Below, one piece after another: positions 1 through 10,709 of a DNA stretch of 64,000 nucleotides (the first letter of the stretch is position 1; every line of letters begins with the position of its first letter). Source of the DNA: Dichotomocladium elegans (lineage: Eukaryota; Mucoromycota; Mucoromycetes; Mucorales; Lichtheimiaceae); the NCBI GenBank assembly GCA_025716815.1, contig JAIXMN010000011.1:620001-684000 (forward strand), written 5' to 3'. The position numbers were made by a program, and so were the translations under genes. Below the pieces are notes generated by a model. It had not been told where the DNA came from. It made no database searches and worked only from the letters and a program-made list of their open reading frames with translations.

Positions 1-786
1 CAGGATTGAAAAGCACTGACAGGCCCTTGTCAGCAGCAAGACGCATGATGTCGCCTCCGTGGCTGATCTCGTTCTGCAGGACGACCCAGTCGCCCTTGCC
101 AAAGTCCTTGAGCACCTCAGCTGCGTCCTCAGGCACATACTTTGCATTGGTGCCTGGAAACAAGACGATACAATTCTCTCCAGTTTCGCTGCACACCTGG
201 ATGAATGCACGTCCATTGCCCTGAAATATCAATTTAGTCATCACGTCTTCTTTGTCCTATCTCTCCCTTACCACGTTCTCTGAGATTTTGGTGTAGGTCA
301 TATCTACGCCACGCTCCTCCATGTAATTCTTGACCTATAATAGACATATCATTGAGTCCAGCCTTGCGTATCTGAAATCACCGCCTTATGATTGAACTTA
401 CCCAAGCTGCATCATATCCAATGAGTCCGGCGTGATATACATGCGCTTTCGCCTAACGAATCATAAAAGATCATTGGGAATGAATAAACGCGAGCGCCAA
501 GACACGATGGTATACTCTGCTTACCCTGGCCAGAGCGGCTGACTGGTTGGCGCCTTTTTGGTCATTTCTCGTCAGTGAGAAGCAGAAGTTTCGGACGACA
601 CCCCATATACACACACAGACACCCCGCTTCTGTTCTTCCTCCGCCTCGGAGAAGTCCCATACCTTTACCACCGGCTCGTTCAAAAAAACCGGTGGCCGAG
701 AGCGTCTCGCCCGGCTGAACAATATGGGGAACAGGGAATGTCTGGTCGAGATTGACAGAGCCGTAGTTAAGAATCTTGCCCACCAT
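1..786 (-). CDS. RBK1: Ribokinase (PfkB family), 3' end beyond window
   Basis: Phosphorylates D-ribose to ribose-5-phosphate using ATP in the cytosol, feeding the pentose phosphate pathway. Five exons join in phase on the minus strand: 663-786, 525-553, 402-452, 272-334 and 220 to the window edge. The joined N-terminus carries the PfkB/ribokinase signature: a G-S-V-N-L-D strand, a P-G-E-T turn, the G-G-K-G-A-N-Q-S substrate-binding loop across the first intron, and the H-A-G-L-I-G-Y-D segment. The last visible exon has the strand ending I-V-L-F-P-G-T-N and the N-E-I motif. The catalytic C-terminal half (G-x-G-D aspartate) lies outside the window. The start is the ATG at 784-786, directly before the conserved first strand. 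The first acceptor is A-rich (CCAAAAAG). It is divergent from the quinone reductase at 1443. Confidence 0.9.
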
Positions 787-1442
787 GGTGTATGTTCAGA
801 GTAAAAGAAAAATAAAAAAGATCCAAAATTCACACGATGTCGTATTTAGCGGGAATTTTTATTCCGAGCCGGAGTCCTGAGCATCCCTTTCTCTGCATCT
901 GGGCATTTTTGGGGTCTCCCACTCTCACCCCCCTTTTTTTTCCCGCGCGCCCGGACGCGTCTTCCGGACCTCACTTCAGCTGCGTTTGCATCCATTGCTC
1001 GCCTTATCCGCATTTTGTGTGTCTGCCTTTGTATTTTATCCGAAAGCTTGGTCCGAGACTGGGAAGGGCTCTCTCCTTTGCATGCTAATGTCTTTAACGA
1101 ACTATGCTGCTAGGGTGCTGAAAATACAGCAAGGTCAGATGTCAAGTTCTGACATATAAAGGCTTAAAATGAGTACCACCGTAATTGCCCGAAAAACCGG
1201 CCTCTCCGTACTGAGAAGGCATCAGATACTGGAGCCGAACTGGTCCTGGGTCACTAGTTTGGGCATAACAATGCATCATCCCTTCTCATCTTTGATCCAC
1301 TGCTGTAAGATTACATAAGCACAAGAGGACAAGGACATGTTCAGCTGAGACGGAAATAAAGTGACTTTTTTTAAAACGGAGCATAAATACGGAACATTAG
1401 GATTGCATTATACTCCTTGCATTTCCCTTTCAACGAAACACT
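787..1442. promoter_or_regulatory. Intergenic region between divergent ribokinase and quinone reductase genes
   Basis: This 656-bp stretch separates two divergent start codons, so it must hold both promoters. A TATA-like CATAAATA lies at about 1383-1390, some 55 bp upstream of the + strand ATG at 1443. T-rich and CT-rich patches lie near 900-960. I saw no coding signal on either strand. Confidence 0.45.
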
Positions 1443-2789
1443 ATGAGCCATATGAAAGCAATTGTTGTGGAGGAGACTGGCGGTGTCGATAAATTACTCT
1501 ACAAGGACGTGCCCATTCCTATTCCAAAAGACGACCAGGTGCTTGTCAAGAATCACTTTATTGGTATTGGCTAGCGATAAGGAACGCGTCACCTTCATCA
1601 CCAATTCACACGGACAATACAAACACACACACACGCCCTTTTGATAGGTATCAATTACATTGACACGTACCATCGTACAGGCCTTTATCCGCTTCCTCTT
1701 CCGTTTATCTTGGGCCGCGAGAGGTATGTGTTTATGCGAACACGACTGTATGTTTTCCAGAGAAATCGATGCACTCAAATTTACCGGGCTGGGGTGGGTA
1801 CAGCGCGGGTGAGGTAACTCAAGTCGGCCCTGGCGTCACAAACTTCAAGGTCGGCGATCGCGTCGTCTGCGTTGGCGGCGATACGTATGCTGAATATACG
1901 CTCAACAAAGCCGAGCAAATACAGAAAATTACAGCTAATGTGTCCTACGAAGATGCTGCAGCAATTGCCATCCAGGCTTTAACAGCATGGACCATGGTGC
2001 GGGATGCATACCCTGTCCAAAGGGGAGGTATGTAGGTGAATTTCGAGAGTTACTGGCGGTGCTGATTTCCTAGAGAGTGTCTGTTCGACATCGCCCCCTC
2101 GTCAAGCGAGAAACAAGAATTCGCATTGTTCTTTTCTTTACCAATTCCTGTCTCTCCATCAATAGACATTGTCCTCATTCACGCTGCTGCGGGTGGTGTG
2201 GGACTGCTACTATGCCAAATGTGTCGATATCTCGGCGCGACTGTCATCGGCACTGTGAGCTCACCGGGAAAAGCTGCTCTCGCGCGCGAGAATGGCGCTG
2301 ATCATGTGATCAACTACACTCATGAGGATGTCGTTGCCAGGGTGAATGAGATAACCAATGATCTCGGGTGCCATGCGGTCTTGGACGGGGTTGGTAAGGA
2401 CACTTTTGAGATATCGCTCCAATGCGCTCGCCGCTTAGGTACAGTGATCTCCTTCGGCAACGCGTCGGGTGTGGTTCCTCCAGTAAGATCACATATCGGT
2501 GGGGAGAAGAGCGCGCACGCGTGTGTTTGCTAAGGAACAACGCCCATTATCTTAGATTTCTATCAGCCGGTTGACTCAGAAGAATCTCAAGTTGATGCGT
2601 CCGACCCTTTTCAATTATTTGGTCACAGCTGAGGAACGCGCAAAGTGGTGGGGAGAGGTATTCGACCTCCTTGCCAATGGTCACATCAGAGCCCATATCT
2701 ATAGGGTATATGACCTCAAGGATGCTGCGAAGGCACATATTGACATCGAGAGCCGCAAGACCACAGGGAAGCTTCTTCTCAGACCCTGA
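1443..2789 (+). CDS. ZTA1: Zeta-crystallin-type NADPH:quinone oxidoreductase
   Basis: A medium-chain dehydrogenase/reductase of the quinone oxidoreductase type, which reduces quinones with NADPH and is linked to oxidative-stress defence. Five exons join in frame: 1443-1563, 1648-1723, 1804-2027, 2166-2482 and 2556-2789, giving 323 residues, the usual length for the family. The N-terminal GroES-like fold runs through the G-R-E-S-A-G-E-V segment and N-F-K-V-G-D-R-V. The nucleotide-binding Rossmann motif is A-A-A-G-G-V-G, followed by a G-A-T-V-I-G-T-V strand and L-A-R-E-N-G-A-D-H. No zinc-ligand cysteines are visible, as expected for this subfamily. The C-terminus has the usual D-A-A-x-A-H-x-x-I-E-S-R-K-T-T-G-K segment. 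A second Met lies three codons downstream (1452), so the start could be either. Confidence 0.93.
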
Positions 2790-5700
2790 ACACTTGCTGT
2801 CGTATATGCACTATTTCCCCCAGAATCAAATGTTGCACTATTCATTTCAAAGATCGCAGGATCGCAAAAATAGAAAGCGCCTAGCTCCAGAATCGCTTTG
2901 AACTTGATGGCACAGATAAATTCTATATGTTTAGGAGCCACTTACAAGATAGCTGACATTTTGTTATTGATGCTCGGCATGGCCACGCTTTTGTTGAGAG
3001 TGGCTGCACAGAACTTTTTGATAAATGACGTTACTGGGAGATCTATGTACTATATCTGCAATGATAATGCTGAGCTTGTTTGCACTATATATCTCTCAGT
3101 GAGCACATGCGAGCAGTTATTTGAAAGGAGAGAATATAATCGGTACATTGTCCAGCACAAGGCTTCTTTCTAAGGTTAAACTAAAACTTCTTCGAGCACG
3201 CGTGTTGTATCAAAGGCAATTGGGAATATACTTTTTGCGACACCGAATCATCAGGCAACGAATCTTGCGCAAAATTGAGCCTTTGAAGGAGTATATATAC
3301 ATGTAAGCGAACACCCGAGCTTCTCAAAAGTCTCTGCACGATTAATGATAGGGAGTGCAGCACATTTCTCCCATCACTCCGCCAGCTCTGCCATTGCAGA
3401 TAGCGTTTATATTGGCCATAACATTAACCGCATAGGCCATAAAGTAGGCACAAGAAATGCGGTGAATGGTTGCACAAATCAATCAGGTATCTCCACGCAC
3501 ATGTACCTTCGCCCGCTACAATTCCATCGACAAAATGGCGTGTGATCCAAGTTGAAGTATCCATACAGGCGTGAAGTCAATTAACGTTGTTGAAATTGGG
3601 CGATCTATGGCTTATTGAGACAAAATTCGCACCCAAGATAAAAGTATCCGTAATCAAGGATTGCTCAATGAGTACAGGAATGTGTGTACATTGTATCCAA
3701 ATATCGCAGCCCTGCATTCCCATATTGTCAGCAATATTTTTCCTATGAAAGATCCGAAGATCTTCAACTGCGTATACTAGCAATGTTAACTTGTACTCTG
3801 GGGCCGGGCCGCCGGATTGAGGTCTTTTTTGGCCTTGTCCTAAGCTCCTGGAGAGGTACTCCTAAAACTGGAAACCTCAATTACGGAGCATCTTCTACGA
3901 CACAAAGAATCACTCAGATAAGAATAGTCATTTCTACCTTACTAAATGGGAGTTGACACAGAATCGTATACACTCGTACCTTGGCGTACCAAATAGACTC
4001 TCGCATCAGGAGGATGGAGCATTAGAGAAGGATGGTGCATCTAGAAACAAGTCATCAAAACCCAAGGGAATCAGAGTTAATCTGGTTCTGGAACTATTCA
4101 TACTGGCAATGTTGGTTTCGATCTTCAAGAAAGATGGTAAGACAGTACCATCAACTCCATTACAGCGGCCTTGCTTTATCACGCCCGTGAGATACCCTGC
4201 ACCCAACATCCCATCAGATCGCCCAGCATATAAAACATCGATGATACTGTACATAATAGGCCAAAAGGCATCACATAGAAAAAAATATTCAAACTAGAGC
4301 TGTGCCGGATGGATACTTGGATATCAACTTCAAATACGCACGTTTTCCGTGCTCACCCAAGGCATATATATCTCAATTATCAACTATCAAATTGCTAGAG
4401 ATATTGAGCCCTTCAATAGTGCTATCACACCCGACACCGCGACACGCAGAGGCTGCCTTGCAAGTTTCAACTACCTGCCTTTTACAAGAATCAGCGAGTG
4501 ACAAGAAACTGCTTGACAATTACAAGTGCGAATATTCGGAAGTGTGGCTGCGTTCGCGAGTGGCAAAGCCTATTGAAGTATACGTTCATGTCAGCGGCCT
4601 AAAATTCTCGATGTAATGTGCTACAGTCTCCGTACTCCAACAAAGAGTTTGGAATGTAATATTGCTCGATGGTTGTAGTTGTTAGGAGATATTAATCACC
4701 CGAACCAAATACATGGAAGGTAAGACCGTCAAGCAGGCACTGAGATAAAAAGTGGCAATAATGAACACACCGACAGTTTTCCTCTTCAGCTATTGATTTT
4801 GCTGCCGGGCTAAACGGAGCCTTTCGGAGAAGAGGCCAAGGTTAGGTTCTTTGGCGGTATGTTGCGTTGAATGGAAAGCGTATTAGAAAAATAAGCGCTG
4901 AGGCCCACCCCATGTTTTTTTTGGCCTTTTCCGTCCGTCATTGCCGGATCTTTGGCCTAGTTTATGTGCATGGCTATAATTTTTACAGCATGCCAATTAA
5001 CTCGGTTTTATTCCCCGGGTGAAAAAAAAAGATCAACCTCCGAAAATAAGGATTGTGCAGAATACAAGGAAACATCGATAACTAACTTGAATACATGGCT
5101 AGCCATGTCAGTAAACCGAAGATGTTTCCATACCATGAGTGGGCCTGTTGAGGGACTGTTCAGTCAGACAAGACAGTAAATACGGAGGACTGATCTCTTT
5201 CCGGCTCTATCCACTTCAAGTTACATCCTTCAATCTTGAGCATCACAGTTCTTGCAATGTTTTGTTTTTTTGTGTCACACAGCACATGGCCATGGATTAG
5301 CAGAAATGGTTTAGAATGGCTTTCATTGGGAACCAGAGGAGCGCACTGTTTTTCATCTGTGGAAAGACTAACTCCAGGAGCCCAGCACGAGGATGATGGT
5401 ATTACAGACGTCTTGTACTACGTTGCTTTAAACAGATTGAACAATTACCCAAATCAGAAAACGACTATTATTTTTTGTTTGTGCAGCATGCATGTAGCGG
5501 GATAAGAATAATATCGACAGGGAGGATAGGACTATATCAGTACTTTTTCTTCTCTTTCTTTTTTTTTAAAAAAAAAATAATAGACAGCGTTCATATAACT
5601 TGAAGAAATATGAAATTATTAAAAGGCGCAAAATTACATCTGTTGAGGCTATAAGCACGTAAAAAAGGTCTTTCTCGAATGATAGACAGAGAGAAAGGAA

Positions 5701-6756
5701 TAATGCACGTCAGAAGGGAGTGAGGAAATGAGAAACAGAAAATAATAGGTCCTGCTGAGTGAGCCAATCCAATTTAAAAAGCCTGGGTATCGACCGGTAC
5801 AATTGCACAAAAGTAAAGAACAGGGCCTTAAATGGAAAGCGTTTGCCTGTAGAACAACTTATATAATGTAGCTTTTGGTATTCAAAAAAAAAGAACAAAT
5901 GGAAGAATAGATTGTTCAACCCACGCTGGAGTCGTTGCGCTTCGCCCGTAAGGATCATCCATCGAAAAGAAAGAGAGGATAGTGCAGGAGGTTAAGTTTT
6001 GCTCTCACGTACGGATGTTGCGTGGCTATTTGCCGCTCATCTTTCGCCGTGACTCAGGGGGGTTCCCCTCTCTTCCCGCTGCAGTGGCTGTCTGATATTG
6101 TAATGTACTGTATCCGTTTGAGCTTCCGGAAATGGAGCACTGTACTAGAGTGGATCAGATCTGAAAGAGGGACCGAGCAATTGAGATAGTACAAAGAGGT
6201 TAGAAGTAACAAGAGTCTCACTGCGACTAAGCCAAATATTGCTAGACCTTGTAAGATATTATGCGCAAAAGAACAAAGGGACAAGAGGAAGGAAGATACA
6301 AAGTTGGGATAGAGCTGAAAAGAACACGAATAGCAAGTATAGGCGGTTTATCAGTAGAAGAAAGATCTTAATAGACAAGCATTCCATGCTAACATTACAA
6401 CAGCTTCGAAATGGATAAAGAACATGCGTGTTGGAAAAGGTTATTGAAGAATGCAAATCGCTAAAGAAGTTCGGGTTCAGGTTTTGTCTTTTGTGTTTAT
6501 AAATTACTATTCACACAGAGTGTCACCATGGAGAGCGGCGTTCTATTTTGAGAGCAAGTTAAATTCACACTCGGCGAAATTGGTTTCTGGAAACGCTGCT
6601 GCTGCAATTTGACTTGTGACACCACGTTCTTATTTGAATTAAAAGACTACCGTTCGGTGCGTGGCCGGACTCACTTACACCTCTCTCATTCCTTTCCTAC
6701 ATTCTTCTTCTCCTTCTTCTTCTTTTTCTTGTTCCTCCTCCTCCCCATCCCCTATC
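2790..6756. other. AT-rich gene-poor region
   Basis: About 4 kb without a gene I can support. Short open frames occur on both strands (for example 3953-4297 and 4302-4616 on +, 4006-4254 and 3577-3783 on -), but their composition is low-complexity or AT-driven. Two minus-strand pieces faintly recall aspartic proteases (see findings). A 20-bp T-then-A tract lies near 5560-5577. I found no terminal inverted repeats. It may be old transposon or gene debris. Confidence 0.4.
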
Positions 6757-7361
6757 ATGCGCTTCGCCTTTTTGTCTGCTCTGCTCCTCCTCGCACTTGT
6801 CCAGACTGCTTTCGCAAGCATCTATTCGCAACTGCAATTCATGAAGGTCCTCTCGCCCAAGGACGGCCAGGATGTTAAGGCTGGCGAGAAGCTGACCATC
6901 AAGTACGTTATGCAGCCACTTGTCACGGGTACGCATATTCGGATACGCAGCCTATAAGCGAAATCGGGAACGATTCATTTATTCAATGCTCCAGCCGCTC
7001 ACCACCTGATACATATGTTTCCTTAGAATCAACCTCCATGGGCAGAGCCTTGTCGCTCGATGTTAACTTCCACCGTCGCACCGGTAACACGAAGCAACAA
7101 CAGGTTGGCGCTATCCACAAATCCTGGTAATGCATTTGGGATTCGAAAAACAGTGATATTATCGAGATACTTACATTGCGTCGGTTGTTACAAAGCCCTG
7201 TCGCCGCTAAGGAGAACAAGTATGTTACCTACACCAAGTCATGGACCATTCCCAAGAACACCAAGCCTGGATCCTACGCTGTCGACTTTGTTGAACAAGT
7301 TCAGTTGAGACGTACCAGAATCACCTCCACCGAGACTATCAAGATCAACGTCGTCGACTAG
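6757..7361 (+). CDS. Small secreted Kre9/Knh1-like protein
   Basis: A secreted protein of about 135 residues from three exons: 6757 to about 6929, about 7027-7125, and about 7201-7361. The N-terminus is a classic signal peptide: M-R-F-A-F, a leucine-rich core, then A-F-A-S. The mature protein opens with V-L-S-P-K-D-G-Q-D-V-K-A-G-E-K-L-T-I-K-Y, the pattern of the Kre9/Knh1 N-terminal Ig-like domain of fungal cell-wall proteins. The last exon (T-I-P-K-N-T-K-P-G-S-Y, then a Y-A-V-D-F strand) matches the end of that domain. There is no Ser/Thr-rich stalk and no GPI signal, so it is probably a soluble wall or extracellular form. A membrane-anchored relative lies at 35330-36467. The exact cell-wall function is unknown. 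Confidence 0.7.
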
Positions 7362-7871
7362 AACTAGAAACAGTTTGATTTTCTTCCTACTCTCCCCCTT
7401 CTTTTCACGTTGTACGTGATCATTTTACCTGCTTTTCTTTTATTATTATTAGTGAATGATCACATTCGTTCCATTAAATCCACCTCTACGTCTTAATGCG
7501 CAGTACAGGATCATATCAATGACGGCAAGAACCATGTGCGCGCTTGTTAGGAAGAAGAAAACACGACGGAGAGTTTGTGTTTGTGTGTGTGCATCTGTGC
7601 ATTCATGTTCGCGGAAAGAAAGGATATATTTGTTGTCCCGGTGAAAACGAGCATCTCATATTAAACAAACCTTGATGTTCAGATGAAAAAAAAAGGTACA
7701 GGCACATACCCAACAAATACACACACAGAGAGAGAAAGAGAGAGAGAGAGAAAAAATAATAAACAAAACTTAAAGAGTCTTCATTTTAATCGTTCATGTT
7801 GCAATTGGTTTATCTTGTGGAAGGAGTTTTGTCGCGGGTAAATTAGGTGTTTGGTGTCTACAGAAGTTCGT
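7362..7871. other. Convergent 3' intergenic region
   Basis: It lies between the stop of the Knh1-like gene (+) and the stop of COX9 (-). It holds a (GT)-rich patch near 7575-7590 and an (AG)n run at about 7730-7752. No coding signal was seen. Confidence 0.4.
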
Positions 7872-8042
7872 TTACTGGCTCTTGCTGGCCTCGAGCTTGG
7901 CATAGTAGGCATCGCGACGGGCAACGTTGGGAAGGTGGTAGAGGTTCCACCAGGCAGCGCCACCGGCGCCACCGAGGGACAAGGCAATGGTGAGGTCCTT
8001 GATGAAAAGCTTGCGGAACTTGCCAGTAATGGGGGCGATCAT
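7872..8042 (-). CDS. COX9: Cytochrome c oxidase subunit VIIa (Cox9-like), 56 aa
   Basis: A tiny single-exon gene encoding a 56-residue inner-membrane subunit of mitochondrial complex IV. The protein begins M-I-A-P-I-T-G, matching the A-P-I-T-G start of yeast Cox9. It continues with a basic stretch, a single membrane helix containing S-L-G-G-A-G-G and two tryptophans, a histidine shortly after the helix, and the matrix-side R-R-D-A-Y-Y-A-K-L-E-A tail. The length matches the family (yeast is about 59 residues). The start is the ATG at 8040-8042. An A-rich AAG directly precedes it, so a short upstream non-coding or coding exon cannot be excluded. It is easily missed because of its size. Confidence 0.88.
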   Translation of the reverse strand: MIAPITGKFRKLFIKDLTIALSLGGAGGAAWWNLYHLPNVARRDAYYAKLEASKSQ

Positions 8043-8524
8043 CTTCGAATAAACGTTGGAAAAACAAAAAGATAGGGCAAGTGTTTGTTTTTGCGACGGG
8101 GTAGGTCAATTGGGCAGTGACGCGTTTCCCAAAACCAACTCCGTTATCGGTACCTGAAATGTACCTTGAATACCAAAACTTGCCCCCACCTCCAAATTCT
8201 TGGTCATGGTGGAATAACAACTCCAAGTCCACATTTCTGATGGGGGGGGGGAACACCTGGGATGTCTACAGCCTTATTAATAGATACATTATCCATAATG
8301 ACCCTTTATAACTCTATATATTCATCCCACCCATTGAAGTCTCAAGGAAGAACATATAGTTTTTAGTTTCTTGGCTGGTCGGCGATGGAGTCTCAAGCGC
8401 ATTCAATGATATCTGATGCCAGGATTTCCTCCCAAAGTCGCCGTTGTCTTGGAGCCGTGACCACCACGGAGACGTCTTTCTTGGAAATCAAGCTCATAAG
8501 TAAAGTGCAGCTTAGATGTTTATA
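8043..8524. promoter_or_regulatory. COX9 upstream region
   Basis: About 480 bp between the COX9 start (-) and the 3' end of the aspartic protease pseudogene (-). It contains a G-run at 8242-8250 and AT-rich sequence around 8280-8330. No gene was seen. Confidence 0.35.
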
Positions 8525-9949
8525 TCACTGTTTCTGCCTACAGACGCTCATGTTCTTCGTTGAGAATACGTGAACGATCACTGGTCCTTTTCTTTTTTTA
8601 ATTGAAAATAAAGTACAGTAATAAATATACCATCTCGATGCGAAGCCGACCATGTGATTTACAAAATCAAAAACTACGTAGAACTGGCGTAGAAGGACAT
8701 TACCAACGACGAACTCGTAAGGCAAGGCGTTGTCAGTTTTCTTAATCCGTAAATGACAGGTTGTTTCGTCATAATCCATACACAAGGTTATCAAGGCACG
8801 GTGATACCAACATCCTCAGGTGCGCTAGGGCTTACTCCGAAGGTCATCCGGTAAGAATACCTTTTTGATGGCTCGGCGAATATCCACATCAAACCATTCT
8901 CACTAGCGTCAACACTGACAAGGTGCCTTCTTGCTGCAGATATCCCCTTAAACGATCATAGTATATGTCTTTTATGTAGACGAAACTGGATCCAGGGTCA
9001 ATTAAGACGCGCTCTGCATTGGTATACCCTTGGGTCGTGTTGCTTGTGTTAGATCCAGCAATGTTGATGCTGCCGAAGCCTAGGGTCCAAGTGGTCATAA
9101 AATGACTGGTCGTTAGGGACCAGCTTTACAGTGGTATAAGTGTACAGTGACTCGTCAGCGTACCGACTGCCGAAAATTATGGATCCATTGTATCCGAGGT
9201 TCACACCGACGTCAGCGGAAAGGTACCTTCCCGAAGGAGCCCGAGTTGATAGAGCGCTTGTGGAACAGGCGAGAAGGTCAGATTTTGTTTTGCCATCCCG
9301 GTCTCAGGCTCAAAACCAACTCCAAAGTATCCAACCGGAATGCGACGGTTGCTCCCGTCGTCAGTTACGCTGAATATGTCAGGAGCGGTTTCCGGGGGTC
9401 ACAACGACCACGGGTTGCAAATCGATGATAGGTTGGAAACTTGACGCTTTGTTTGGCATCCATTATATACGTCCCGTCGATCGACATATTTTCGTAGACT
9501 TCGTTATATGGAATATTGAGAGGGCGGCTTGTCGACGATACATTTGCTAGATAACCTATGTTTGCCTTTCAAGTTTAAGACCAAAACCGCTTTTCTAACT
9601 ATAATAAAATATATATACCATTCGTATGGCAATTCTGTGAGCTTCTGCATGAGTCTTCCACTACTAGAATATCGGATAATCACGTGGTAAACACTAGGTC
9701 ATATTCCTGATCGGGAAATGACGAGTTCATTGCCCCAATCGCCATGGTTACCAACGGAAGCATCAGTTCCTCGTCAAGGTTCTCAGGCATCTCAAAATGA
9801 TCAGGATTTTCACGACGTTTCAGGGTATGGCTTTGCTTCAAGCTCCTCATTGTCAATGGAAATTCGAATATTCCTGGGCGACGTTCAAATTGCAAGGTCG
9901 GCGATACCACGGCTGAGAAAATGAGAAGATAATATAGTATATGACGCAT
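8525..9949 (-). pseudogene. Secreted aspartic protease (pepsin family), broken
   Basis: Reading 9949 down to 8525 gives the whole A1 aspartic protease layout in pieces. There is a signal peptide (M-R-H-I-L-Y-Y-L-L-I-F), a propeptide, the Y-D-L-V-F strand before the first active site, an S-D-I-L-V strand, the G-Y-F-G-V-G-F segment with following Q-N, the second active-site region, and the C-terminal G-N-V-L-L-R-Q-F-Y-V-V-F-D strand ending V-G-F-A. It is dead. The first D-T-G-S site reads T-T-stop-L. The second D-T-G reads D-P-G. The frame shifts between about 9380 and 9360, near 9210, in a T-run near 9100 and near 8800-8900. A TATATATA at 10004-10012 sits about 55 bp before the ATG, so the promoter shape survives. 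Expression as a protease is not possible as read. Confidence 0.85.
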
Positions 9950-10002
9950 GCTGAAAGGTAAGTTTTGATGATATACTTTACAAGATATTGAAATCTTAGA
10001 AG

Positions 10003-10013
10003 GGTATATATAT
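10003..10013 (-). promoter_or_regulatory. TATA box of the aspartic protease pseudogene
   Basis: The sequence TATATATA lies about 55 bp upstream of the pseudogene ATG at 9949 on the minus strand, a usual distance for a fungal core promoter. The rest of the 9950-10709 intergenic region shows no gene. Confidence 0.45.
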
Positions 10014-10709
10014 CCTCTAGAATAACTTTGCCAAGCCCTGTGTTCCGATGCTTTTTAAGCGAAGGATGAGGCCCATCTGTAACACCCTGTATCACAGGAG
10101 TGCCAACCGTTCGCGATCAATGTGGACAAATGCCACGTATACATCGACTACACGAAATAATCCGGATAGGTTAGATACGTATAATCTCTTTCGAATAACC
10201 TATTGGTTCTGTGTAAGAAAAGTATATGAAGTGACATACACAGCAATCTTTCGCGAGAAGTAGAGTGATTAAGTCTCATAGCCTGTAATGCCAAGTTGCA
10301 CAGAGCATTAGGCACTCTCCCTCGCATTTCCGCATTCTGGAACCGCATTCCGCATTGTGGTTCAAAAATCTCTGACTGTCACAAGTAAAGCAAGCATGGT
10401 GTGTATACAGAAGACCGTACTGTGTGCTCATGAAGCTCGGGAAGAAAGATAAAATAAGTACAGTCGAGGCTCGTGAATAGATCTAACACTGATAATAGCA
10501 TAAATAAATCAGACACAGCCGATATCATACATTACCGACCTGGGGTCCATTTAATTGTTTTGCTGGCGACATTACGCTCCTGCTTTGGCTGCTCGTCAAG
10601 AATGATCTAGTGTTCAACGCTCGCCCACCGCGTATGTAAGTTTCAAACCCAGCTTCATTTCTTTTCACATTAAGGATATGCAGCTTGAGCTCATCTCGTT
10701 ATTGCCAGC

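Noticed and set aside
2898..4616. String of + strand open frames in the AT-rich region
   Set aside because: No shared domain, no plausible splice joins and low-complexity composition. They look like chance frames.
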